Shown: piece by piece, positions 32,054 through 39,103 of the stretch
How the letters are laid out: the number at the start of each line of letters is the position of its first letter
Numbering within the stretch: position 1 is the stretch's first letter
From: Syntrophus gentianae
Lineage (GTDB): Bacteria; Desulfobacterota; Syntrophia; Syntrophales; Syntrophaceae
Length of the DNA stretch: 64,000 nucleotides
Direction of reading: 5' to 3'
NCBI RefSeq assembly: GCF_900109885.1
Contig: NZ_FOBS01000003.1
Span: forward strand, 1 to 64,000
Made by a program: the position numbers and the translations under genes
The notes under the pieces: model-generated
Database searches by the model: none
Told to the model about the DNA's origin: nothing
The model's input: only the letters and a program-made list of their open reading frames with translations

Positions 32054-32758
32054 ATGACGATCTTCAGTATGATTGGCGTTGCTTTGGCTATGACGCTGGT
32101 GGCTCTTCTCTGGTTCGGCCTGCACTATTGTCTGAATTCTCTTATGAAGGACCCGGATGGTATTGCCAAAGTAACAGGTTCGTGCGGCGATACCATGGAG
32201 ATTGCCCTGAAATTCAATGGCCCACGGGTGGAAGATGTCCATTGCTGGACCGATGGTTGCGCGATCAGCAAAATGTGCGTGGAGACAGTGGGAATGCTTG
32301 CCCGCGGCAAGAACGTGGCAGAGCTCGAAAAAATCGATACATCGGCCATTCTGGAACGGGTGGGGAATCTTCCCGATACGCATATGCATTGTGCTGTTCT
32401 CGCTGAAACGACATTGCATAAGGCAGTTTCCGTTTATAAACTCAAGAATCCAGTTATTGCGTCTTGTGAAACAGGATGCCGCAAGGAGTATGCTCTGGAT
32501 AACGGTTTACACCATGAGGTCGGCGCATCCCCGGCAGAAAAATTGAATTATGTCGTGTACCTTTTTCCTTCCTCGAACTATGTGATGAAGGCTGAAAGAA
32601 TCCTCAAAGAATTTGGAATTGACCATAAGATTATTCCCGTCCCCCGTCATCTCAGCTCCAACTGCGGTGTTTGCCTCCGGATTCCACAGGATCAGCAGCA
32701 AAGGGTCAGCGAAACGCTGAGGGAAAAGGTATCCTGGGAACAAATGGCCGTTCTCTGA
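32054..32758 (+). CDS. Membrane-anchored IscU-like domain fused to DUF3343
   Basis: A 234-residue protein. An N-terminal membrane helix (MIGVALAMTLVALLWFGLHYCL) is followed by an IscU/NifU-type scaffold domain with the three expected cysteine places: TGSCGDTM, DGCAISKMC, and MHCAVLAETTLHKAV. The C-terminal ~75 residues (VVYLFPSSNYVMKAERILKEFGIDHKIIPVPRHLSSNCGVCLRI) are DUF3343, a small domain found beside Se- and Fe-S-related proteins and carrying two further cysteines. The combination suggests a membrane-bound cluster scaffold. AAGGAG lies at 32033, a long way from this ATG, but no other in-frame start fits. Confidence 0.8.
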   Translation: MTIFSMIGVALAMTLVALLWFGLHYCLNSLMKDPDGIAKVTGSCGDTMEIALKFNGPRVEDVHCWTDGCAISKMCVETVGMLARGKNVAELEKIDTSAILERVGNLPDTHMHCAVLAETTLHKAVSVYKLKNPVIASCETGCRKEYALDNGLHHEVGASPAEKLNYVVYLFPSSNYVMKAERILKEFGIDHKIIPVPRHLSSNCGVCLRIPQDQQQRVSETLREKVSWEQMAVL

Positions 32759-32944
32759 AAAGAAAATAATCCAGACAGAACGCATCGCCATGAAGGATTA
32801 TCCATTTACTTTTGCAGACGAAGCCTTGAAAAAGTATTCTTCATGGGTTAGTGATGTTTGTCCTGGAAACGGAAGAAAGAAAAATTTCTGATGTCTTTAA
32901 CCGCTGGGACATCAATCTTTGAAGAAAAGGGAATAGCTGGAAAG

Positions 32945-33610
32945 ATGTGGGAATATACGGATAAGGTCATGGAACATTTTTGGAACCCCCGCAATGTTGG
33001 GGAAGTTGAAAATCCCGACGGTCTGGGAGAAGTCGGTTCCATTGCCTGTGGTGATGCACTGCGCCTTACCTTTAAAGTGGACGAAAACAAGAGGATCACG
33101 GAAGCGAAATTCAAAAGCTTCGGCTGTGCCAGCGCTATTGCGGCGGCGTCGGCCTTGACGGAAATGCTCAAAGGCCTTACGGTAGAAGACGCTGAAAAGA
33201 TTACAAATCAGGACATTGCGGCTTCCCTTGGGGGGCTTCCTAAGCAAAAGATGCACTGTTCCGTTCTCGGAGAACAGGTTCTTGAAAAGGCCATTGCCTA
33301 TTATCGGGGGAACCCGGCAGATAACAAAGAAGAGATGATCTGTGAATGTTTCGGCGTGACGGAGCTGGAAATACAAAAGGCTTTGAAGGAGAACAACCTG
33401 ACGACCGTGGAAGAGGTGACAAACTATACGAAAGCGGGAGGCGGTTGTGGAAGCTGTCACGAAAGGATTCAGGGGATTATCGATTGGGTTCGATCCGCAG
33501 CACGCAAGCCCCGCGAACCGAAATTAATAACGATCCGGAACATCCTCATGGTCGAGAAGAGCGGGAAAGAAAATATTGAAAAAAATCAGGCAGGCACATT
33601 GCCTGGTTGA
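32945..33610 (+). CDS. NifU-like Fe-S cluster scaffold with BFD-like 2Fe-2S domain
   Basis: ATG 32945 (MWEYTDKVMEHFWNPRNVGEV) is the usual NifU/IscU start and has GGAAAG upstream; a longer frame from 32891 is possible. The N-terminal scaffold keeps the three cluster cysteines (IACGDALR, FGCASAIAAAS, KMHCSVL). The C-terminal half has the bacterioferritin-associated-ferredoxin fold with C-E-C and GGGCGSCHERI holding a 2Fe-2S centre. The third NifU domain (Nfu type) is absent. It is the last gene of the rightward operon, facing the leftward operon over the terminator at 33659. Confidence 0.9.
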   Translation: MWEYTDKVMEHFWNPRNVGEVENPDGLGEVGSIACGDALRLTFKVDENKRITEAKFKSFGCASAIAAASALTEMLKGLTVEDAEKITNQDIAASLGGLPKQKMHCSVLGEQVLEKAIAYYRGNPADNKEEMICECFGVTELEIQKALKENNLTTVEEVTNYTKAGGGCGSCHERIQGIIDWVRSAARKPREPKLITIRNILMVEKSGKENIEKNQAGTLPG

Positions 33611-33658
33611 GCGAAGAAATTGCTGGTTAAAAAAAGCGGATCTGATGAGTTCATTTCC

Positions 33659-33688
33659 CCTCAAGGGGGCGGTAACGCCCCCTTGAGG
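33659..33688. terminator. Bidirectional hairpin between the two Fe-S operons
   Basis: A perfect 13-bp stem (CCTCAAGGGGGCG) with a GTAA tetraloop lies in the 98-base gap between converging genes. The AT-rich flanks are short, and no long T-run is present, but the symmetry and place fit a shared terminator. Confidence 0.65.
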
Positions 33689-33708
33689 CATGGCAGAACC
33701 CGAAGAAA

Positions 33709-34086
33709 TCAGTCCAGCAGTCCTTGAATCTGCTTCAGTGTTCTAATTAATATTTCAGCTTCCTTCATGCCGGGTTGTCTCGGCAGTTGCGTCATGATGC
33801 CGAGCCCCTCGCTGGCCTCATGGAATTCTTCAGGGGATAAACTGCTTACAACAGCACAATTGATCATGGGATTGATTCTGAGCAGCCTTTTCGATAACTC
33901 GAGGGCCGTCATGTCTCCCAGGTCTTCATCGGCAACAACGAGATCAACCGTCTTGCTTGAAAGCCTTGTCAGAGCTTCTTCACCGGAGGTCGACATCTCC
34001 AGTTCAATATCGTCTTTTCCGCTTAACGACGAGGACAGGCCTCTTAACGAGTCTTTACTGTGGCTCACCAATAGCAATTTAAGCAT
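33709..34086 (-). CDS. Degenerate response-regulator receiver protein
   Basis: A ~125-residue stand-alone domain; the start at 34086 has GAGG seven bases upstream. The fold is that of CheY receivers (LLLVSHSKDSLRGL, then DLVVADEDLGDMTALELSKRL, then AVVSSLSPEE), but the acidic pair after the first strand is SHS and the conserved lysine region reads LPRQPG. The phospho-acceptor aspartate position is kept. It therefore may not be controlled by ordinary phosphorylation. It is the last gene of the leftward ORP operon, separated from the NifX gene by a strong hairpin. Confidence 0.7.
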   Translation of the reverse strand: MLKLLLVSHSKDSLRGLSSSLSGKDDIELEMSTSGEEALTRLSSKTVDLVVADEDLGDMTALELSKRLLRINPMINCAVVSSLSPEEFHEASEGLGIMTQLPRQPGMKEAEILIRTLKQIQGLLD

Positions 34087-34127
34087 CGCATTCCTCAAAT
34101 CAGCACGTATCAACAATGAAAAACACA

Positions 34128-34166
34128 GGGTACATGGCAATAGGGGAAACCTATTGCCATGTACCC
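34128..34166 (-). terminator. Perfect 17-bp hairpin inside the leftward operon
   Basis: The stem GGGTACATGGCAATAGG pairs exactly with CCTATTGCCATGTACCC around a GGAAA loop, between the NifX stop and the receiver gene start. With no T-run it may protect the upstream mRNA or partly end transcription, lowering expression of the receiver gene. Confidence 0.5.
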
Positions 34167-34197
34167 TTCGCCCGATTCTTCTTGAGCAAGTTCATTC

Positions 34198-34557
34198 TTA
34201 CCAATGACCTTCCACATTTTCCTTGTCTGCAAATTTCAGCTTTCCGTCAAGGAAGGATTGAACCGCCTCTCTGACCGTGCCGGAGGCGTCGCTGGCTACT
34301 TTTATCCCGGCGGCATTTAATGTCTTAAAGGCATTTGGACCGCAAAAGCCGGTGAGCAGGACCTCGGCGCCTTTATTGTGGATACTGGCCGCGGCCTGTA
34401 TTCCAGCCCCTTTAAGAGAATTTACATTCTCCTGGTTGTCAAGAACTTCAATAATCAACGTTTCCGAATCCACGATCAGAATGTAGGCGGCCCTGCCGAA
34501 GCGGGGGTCTACCGGTGAATCCAGTTCCCTGCCCTGTGATGTAACGGCAATTTTCAT
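34198..34557 (-). CDS. NifX/ORP-family cofactor-binding protein
   Basis: A 119-residue protein starting MKIAVTSQGRELDSPVDPRFGRAAYILIVD, the canonical opening of the dinitrogenase iron-molybdenum cofactor domain (PF02579), with the D-x-R-F-G-R metal-site motif. Later come NVNSLKGAGIQAAASIHNKGAEVLLTGFCGPNAF. Homologues from Desulfovibrio (orange proteins) bind a Mo-Cu-sulfur cluster non-covalently. The start follows AAAGGAGATCC. It lies 17 bases downstream of a second, more divergent NifX gene in the same operon. Confidence 0.9.
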   Translation of the reverse strand: MKIAVTSQGRELDSPVDPRFGRAAYILIVDSETLIIEVLDNQENVNSLKGAGIQAAASIHNKGAEVLLTGFCGPNAFKTLNAAGIKVASDASGTVREAVQSFLDGKLKFADKENVEGHW

Positions 34558-34574
34558 CTTGGATCTCCTTTCGC

Positions 34575-34955
34575 TTAACGTCCACCACCGCCGCAGACCT
34601 GGTCATCCGCTATCCTGGGCAGTATTCCGGCGATAAGGTCTTCAACAACGGGTCTTATCTCAGGTCGTGTCACGTCGTAGTAGACATTGATCCCGACCTG
34701 CCGGAAACCCATCAGGGGCCTCATGCCAATGCCGCCGACAACCAGCGCATTCACGTTATGCTGGGCGAGGAGATTTACAGGAACCATGCATCCACCCTGG
34801 ATATGGCTCTGATTGGGAATCGTGGTTACTTTCTCAATCTCGCCATTCTTGACATCCACCAAGGTAAACACATCACAATGGCCGAAGTGACCTGACCTGT
34901 GCCCATCCAGCCCCCCGGCTTCCATTGATGGGATCGCTATTCTTCCTTCTTTCAT
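34575..34955 (-). CDS. NifX/ORP-family protein with His-rich start and glycine tail
   Basis: A 126-residue protein. It opens RIAIPSMEAGGLDGHRSGHFGHCDVFTLVD, so the usual D-x-R-F-G-R is replaced by HRSGHFGHC, adding three histidines and a cysteine as possible metal ligands. VNALVVGGIGMRPLMGFRQVGINVYYD is the second half of the fold; the protein ends CGGGGR. This variant of the NifX domain is commonly encoded beside the paired ferredoxin-ATPases. The ribosome site AAGGAGGAAAT is strong. Confidence 0.9.
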   Translation of the reverse strand: MKEGRIAIPSMEAGGLDGHRSGHFGHCDVFTLVDVKNGEIEKVTTIPNQSHIQGGCMVPVNLLAQHNVNALVVGGIGMRPLMGFRQVGINVYYDVTRPEIRPVVEDLIAGILPRIADDQVCGGGGR

Positions 34956-35078
34956 TTTTTATTTCCTCCTTGATATGATAATATTTTTAAATGTTTGAAA
35001 TTAATCAAAAATCAGAATTCATTGACTGCCGAGTTTCCAGTCCAAGTGTGAAATGAAAACCAGAAAAAACTTGCCCTG

Positions 35079-35954
35079 TCACGACTGATGAATTCCAAGT
35101 CTTTCCGTAACTTTTTCCCATATTTGTCTGACTCGGTCAGCGGTTTGTGATCGGGGATCATATTCAAACAGGGTCTGCCCCTGAACCATGGCCTTTGTAA
35201 AAACAGGGTCAAAGGGTATCCCTTCGAGAACTTCCATATTTCCTGCGCGTGCCGTATCTTCTATTGCCTTGGTCTCATCCCGGTTCAGATCAAATTTGTT
35301 GACGCAGACCATGGCGGGCACCTTGAACTGTTCAGCCAGTTCCGCGACCCTGATCATATCGTGCTTTCCCGATAAGGTAGGTTCCACGACGATGAGAACG
35401 GCGGTGGCTGTTCCGATGGAAGCAATGACCGGACACCCAACCCCGGGAGGGCCATCCGTCAATATCAGTTCAAGCTTCTTTTCTTCAGCCAGCTTTGTCG
35501 CCTGCTGTCTTACAACCGTAACAAGCCTTCCGGAATTCTCCTCCGCGATTCCCAGCCTGGCGTGAACCATGGGGCCGAAACGTGTTTCGGAGATAAACCA
35601 TTCTCCGCAGGTATTGATTGGGAAATCGATGGCCTTTTCCGGGCAGAAATACACGCACACACCGCAACCCTCACAATCGATGGGTGCTACATTGAACCCT
35701 TCATCGATGGCGCTCCAGTTGCACAGATCTCGACAAAGACCGCATTCCGAGCATTTCTCGTGATTTATGATCGCCTTATGGCCCCCCTGAAAGTCATACC
35801 TCTCAACAATCTTCGGCGCTGTGAGCAGATGGAGGTCTGCTGCATCCACATCGGCATCGCAAAGGACCATGCCTTTTGCGAGAGCTGCAAAGGCCGCGGT
35901 CAGGCTTGTCTTTCCCGTTCCACCTTTTCCACTTATTACGACCAATTCTTTCAT
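35079..35954 (-). CDS. MinD-type ATPase with inserted ferredoxin domain (second of leftward pair)
   Basis: A 291-residue protein. Motifs: deviant Walker A SGKGGTGKTS, CSECGLCRDLC and CEGCGVCVYFC cluster sites (about residues 70-110), RFGPMVHARLG, LTDGPPGVGCPVIASI, and NKFDLN for nucleotide base binding. It overlaps the preceding ATPase gene by four bases, so the pair is made together, probably as a heterodimer. The Desulfovibrio orange-protein complex includes such a pair. Close in sequence to the rightward-operon protein at 28622. Confidence 0.92.
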   Translation of the reverse strand: MKELVVISGKGGTGKTSLTAAFAALAKGMVLCDADVDAADLHLLTAPKIVERYDFQGGHKAIINHEKCSECGLCRDLCNWSAIDEGFNVAPIDCEGCGVCVYFCPEKAIDFPINTCGEWFISETRFGPMVHARLGIAEENSGRLVTVVRQQATKLAEEKKLELILTDGPPGVGCPVIASIGTATAVLIVVEPTLSGKHDMIRVAELAEQFKVPAMVCVNKFDLNRDETKAIEDTARAGNMEVLEGIPFDPVFTKAMVQGQTLFEYDPRSQTADRVRQIWEKVTERLGIHQS

Positions 35955-36802
35955 GAAAAGTTTCCCCGTTTCACAATTGCTTCAATACGTTGATATAGTT
36001 CGAGAAATTTTTCCTTCCACCCGGGTATACTCTCAACCAGAAGTTCGCCGCGGGAATATGCCTCGGCAATGTCCCGTTGGAAGGGGATTTCCATTAAAAT
36101 CGGGAGAGACTCCTCCCTGGCGTATTCCTTCACCTTCTCATCGCCCATATCGCAGCGGTTAATTACCAAACCGCAGGGGATTCCGAGAATCCTGACTGCC
36201 CCTAAAGCCAGACTCAGATCATGAAGTCCAAAGGGGGTCGGCTCCGTGACGAGGAGGACAAAATCCGTTCCTTTCATGGCTGTGATCACGGGACAGGAAG
36301 TGCCAGGCGGCGCATCGATAATGGTCAGTCCATCCCTGTCTGCCTGGGAGCGGACTTTTCTGATCAGCGGAGGAGACATGGCTTCACCGATTTTTAAATG
36401 ACCGTCGAGAAATTCCAGTTCTTTCCGCTGTCCTTTCCGGATCGTTCCCAATTCACGCTCCTTCCATCGGATGGCATTTTCTGGACAGACCCGCATGCAC
36501 CCTCCGCAGCTATGACAGAGATGTTCAAAGGTCAGAACCGTCTTGCCCAGAACAGCGATTGCCCTGAACTGGCAGATTTCCGCACATTTCCCACAGCCGC
36601 TGCATTTTTCTTCATCAATCTCAGGGACGGGCGTCGTAACGGTGCGGGTGTATTCAAGGACCGGGTTGAGAAACAGATGTGCATTGGGCTCCTCCACGTC
36701 ACAATCAAGGAGACGGACTTTCCCGCTTACGGAAACAGCCAGATTTGTCGCTACCGTCGTTTTCCCCGTTCCACCCTTGCCGCTTGCCACGCTGATAATC
36801 AT
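35951..36802 (-). CDS. MinD-type ATPase with inserted ferredoxin domain (first of leftward pair)
   Basis: A 283-residue protein. The start at 36802 (MIISVASGKGGTGKTT) has TGGAG seven bases upstream; the longer open frame beyond it crosses the promoter and activator sites. Cluster sites are CSGCGKCAEIC and CHSCGGCMRVC, then IIDAPPGTSCPVITAM and VLLVTEPTPFGLHDL. It is the first gene of the leftward operon, about 115 bases below the sigma-54 promoter start. It is the orthologue-like partner of the protein at 27651, keeping the DAPPG motif that is DAPSG there. Confidence 0.92.
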   Translation of the reverse strand: MIISVASGKGGTGKTTVATNLAVSVSGKVRLLDCDVEEPNAHLFLNPVLEYTRTVTTPVPEIDEEKCSGCGKCAEICQFRAIAVLGKTVLTFEHLCHSCGGCMRVCPENAIRWKERELGTIRKGQRKELEFLDGHLKIGEAMSPPLIRKVRSQADRDGLTIIDAPPGTSCPVITAMKGTDFVLLVTEPTPFGLHDLSLALGAVRILGIPCGLVINRCDMGDEKVKEYAREESLPILMEIPFQRDIAEAYSRGELLVESIPGWKEKFLELYQRIEAIVKRGNFS

Positions 36803-36927
36803 TCTCGATCTCCAGACAATTTTTTTAACTGTACATCCAACAGATGGTTGGACGGTCATTTCCTCTCTACGATGAATCTCTGCTCGATGTAATGCTTTAG
36901 AAAGGATGCAGATGACATCCTTCCATA

Positions 36928-36944
36928 GGGCATTTAGTATGCCG
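36928..36944 (-). promoter_or_regulatory. Sigma-54 promoter of the leftward ORP operon
   Basis: On the minus strand the sequence is CGGCATACTAAATGCCC: GG (36942-36943) and GC (36930-36931) with ten bases between, and good GGCA and TGC elements. The start would be near 36917. Activator sites lie 100-145 bp upstream. Nearly the same sequence occurs at 12875. Confidence 0.8.
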
Positions 36945-37043
36945 TCATGGAGATTGGCAGCGGTTATTCGCGTATCTTGTTGTATTATTTGGTAGATTTC
37001 AGATAAAAATATCTCGGCGGGAGGATGAAAAACGTCTGTAGTT

Positions 37044-37087
37044 TTGCAATAATGCAATTAGACTATTGCGTATGTGCAATAATGCAA
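37044..37087. promoter_or_regulatory. Cluster of three TTGCA-N4-TGCAA activator sites
   Basis: TTGCA-ATAA-TGCAA (37044-37057, perfect), TTGCG-TATG-TGCAA (37066-37079) and GTGCA-ATAA-TGCAA (37074-37087, overlapping the second). They lie between the activator gene stop (37136) and the sigma-54 promoter at 36928. This is a classical upstream activator region and shares its motif with 27013-27059. Confidence 0.8.
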
Positions 37088-37135
37088 AGCTATTTGATGG
37101 ATTTCATCTCAAAGGGTAGGAGCAGGGGGCATGAA

Positions 37136-38503
37136 TCATTTATAACGTCCATCCTGTTTAGGCAGTTCGATATTCAGTCGCTTGATTTTTCGCCAGAGAG
37201 TCGCAGGGTGCATCCCCAGCCGGGCCGCCGTGCGTTTCCTGTTCCAATTATTTTCAGCCAGAGCGTTATAGATAAAATCCTTTTCCTGCCCCTTCAGGGA
37301 AATCTGTTTCGGGGAAAGGGCATCATGATTTTCGTTGCCTGAACCTCGGGCCAGGGAATCGGGGAGATGTTTGCTGTCTATAAGGCCGTTTTTGCAGACG
37401 ACCATCGCATATTCGATAATATTTTCCAACTCGCGGATATTGCCGGGATAATCATGTGACATGAGGATCGCCATCGCCTCAGGTTGAATGCCCTGAATGT
37501 CCTTTCCCTTGTGACGATTGAATTTGCTGATAAAATATTCCGCCAGGAGTGGAATATCCTCCTTTCGATCCCTTAAGGGTGGAAGAAATAATTTTACCAC
37601 ATTGATCCTGTAATAGAAGTCTGTCCGGAAAGCCCCTTCTTTGACAAGCTTTTCCAAATCCTTGTTCGTTGCTGCAATAATCCGCACGTCAACCTTTTCC
37701 GATTTCGTTCCTCCCAGAGGCTCAAAAACCTTTTCCTGGAGGACGCGGAGGAGGCGAACCTGCATGGCCGGAGATATGTCTCCGATCTCGTCCAGAAACA
37801 AAGTGCCGCCATGGGCGAGGGTGATACGTCCGGGTTTGTCTTTTTTTGCATCCGTAAAGGCCCCGGCCTTGTAGCCGAACAGTTCCGATTCAAGGAGATT
37901 GTCCGGCACCGCCCCGCAGTTGATGGTGATCATGGGGCCATCCTTTCTTGAACTTACGGAATGAATGGCCTTTGCAAACAGCTCCTTTCCTGTTCCGCTC
38001 TCGCCTGAAAGGATAACCGTGGCATCGCTATCGGACAGCTGTTCCACAATGTGGAAGAGACGATGCATCTCTTTGTTTTTGCTGATGATGTCATGAAAGG
38101 ACTGGCGGTTGTAAAGTTCCTTGCGCAGATCCTCCACCAGGCTGAGATCCCGGAACGTCTCAACCCCACCGACAACTTGCTGTTTTTTATTTTTGAGGAG
38201 GGCCGTGGAGATACTGATGGGAACGCGTTCCCCTTTTGCATTTTCGATAAAGATGGATTGATTGACAACGGGTTGACCGGTATCGACGGTATGCCTGAGA
38301 GAACAGGAGTCTTCGCAGATGCTGGCCCTGAAAACTTCCCGGCATTGCCTACCCAGTGCCTTTTCTTTCGGGATGCCCGTTATGCTCTCCGCTGCGCGGT
38401 TAAAGGATGTGATCTTCCATTCAGAATCAACGGTGAAAACACCGTCCGTAATGCTGTCAAGAATGATCTGCGTCTGGCTTTCTTTATCTTTATCTTTATT
38501 CAT
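37136..38503 (-). CDS. Sigma-54 dependent activator of the leftward ORP operon
   Basis: A 455-residue paralogue, exactly the same length as the activator at 24849. The PAS domain (about 13-118) keeps C54-x8-C63-x3-C67. The AAA+ domain has Walker A GESGTGKE, the loop GAFTDA, TLFLDEIGDI and RDRKEDIPLLAEYF. The C-terminal Fis motif is NRKRTAARLGMHPATLWRKIK. It sits directly upstream of, and co-directional with, the operon it probably controls, as DVU2106 does in the Desulfovibrio orp region. Sensing is likely through the PAS cysteines or a bound cofactor. Confidence 0.93.
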   Translation of the reverse strand: MNKDKDKESQTQIILDSITDGVFTVDSEWKITSFNRAAESITGIPKEKALGRQCREVFRASICEDSCSLRHTVDTGQPVVNQSIFIENAKGERVPISISTALLKNKKQQVVGGVETFRDLSLVEDLRKELYNRQSFHDIISKNKEMHRLFHIVEQLSDSDATVILSGESGTGKELFAKAIHSVSSRKDGPMITINCGAVPDNLLESELFGYKAGAFTDAKKDKPGRITLAHGGTLFLDEIGDISPAMQVRLLRVLQEKVFEPLGGTKSEKVDVRIIAATNKDLEKLVKEGAFRTDFYYRINVVKLFLPPLRDRKEDIPLLAEYFISKFNRHKGKDIQGIQPEAMAILMSHDYPGNIRELENIIEYAMVVCKNGLIDSKHLPDSLARGSGNENHDALSPKQISLKGQEKDFIYNALAENNWNRKRTAARLGMHPATLWRKIKRLNIELPKQDGRYK

Positions 38504-38706
38504 TTCATAATCGATGGATCATTTTATTGATCTCTTCCATGTCTGCCGCTGAGTCCTTATAATTGTTCGTCCCTGTCCTCCTTTACCACCAAATTGCCGG
38601 GAATTGCCACCGTTTCTTTCCCTTTCCCAGGTTGAAAGAATTCGCACGGATAGCTTTTATCCGGCCTTTGTGCCAGCGATAATCACCCTTTTCAGGCTAA
38701 TGGGCC

Positions 38707-38741
38707 TTGACAGGTTCAGTATTACTAAGTAATACTGAACC
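38707..38741 (+). promoter_or_regulatory. Promoter overlapped by a perfect 29-bp repressor palindrome
   Basis: TTGACA (38707-38712), 17-base spacer and TAATAC (38730-38735). GGTTCAGTATTAC-TAA-GTAATACTGAACC (38713-38741) fills the spacer and the -10 box with a perfect 13-bp inverted repeat. The next gene, 21 bases away, is a ribbon-helix-helix protein, so autorepression and metal-dependent control of the zinc operon are likely. Confidence 0.8.
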
Positions 38742-38761
38742 AGGTTTTCAGGAGTGCAATC

Positions 38762-39025
38762 ATGAAAAAAAAAGAAGGAATTATCACGTTCAAGGTCAAT
38801 GAGGATCTTTTAGAAATTATCAAGAGTATACCCAATCGTTCGGAGTTCATCAGGGCCGCGATCATGACGGCCCTTGAAAATGTCTGTCCCCTCTGTAGCG
38901 GGACCGGAATGCTGACACCGAAGCAGAAAGAACATTGGGATATATTTGCGGAGCACCACGCGGTAAAAAAATGTGAAGACTGTCAGGAACTGTTTATCGA
39001 GTGCACGAGAGTCGAAAATAAATAA
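38762..39025 (+). CDS. Ribbon-helix-helix regulator with CxxC metal site
   Basis: An 87-residue protein. The ATG follows CAGGAGTG. The N-terminal strand and helices (EGIITFKVNEDLLEIIKSIPNRSEFIRAAIMTAL) are a CopG/NikR-like ribbon-helix-helix. The C-terminal half carries CPLCSGTGMLTPKQKEHW and KCEDCQELFIEC, four to five cysteines with two histidines (EHHAVKK), a good zinc-sensing site. It is upstream of zinc ABC transporter genes and next to a perfect palindrome, so it is proposed to repress the operon when zinc (or nickel) is plentiful. A decayed copy lies at 20724. Confidence 0.85.
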   Translation: MKKKEGIITFKVNEDLLEIIKSIPNRSEFIRAAIMTALENVCPLCSGTGMLTPKQKEHWDIFAEHHAVKKCEDCQELFIECTRVENK

Positions 39026-39103
39026 CGTTCCCCCGACTACGCCGCCGTGCCACTTGAACGGAGAACAATTTTATGGAGCTGACTCTGAAAGGAGAATCGT
39101 CAT

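Noticed and set aside
35951-37057. Longer N-terminus for the first leftward ferredoxin-ATPase
   Set aside because: The extra 85 codons cover the sigma-54 promoter and activator sites; the internal ATG at 36802 has a ribosome site and the family start.
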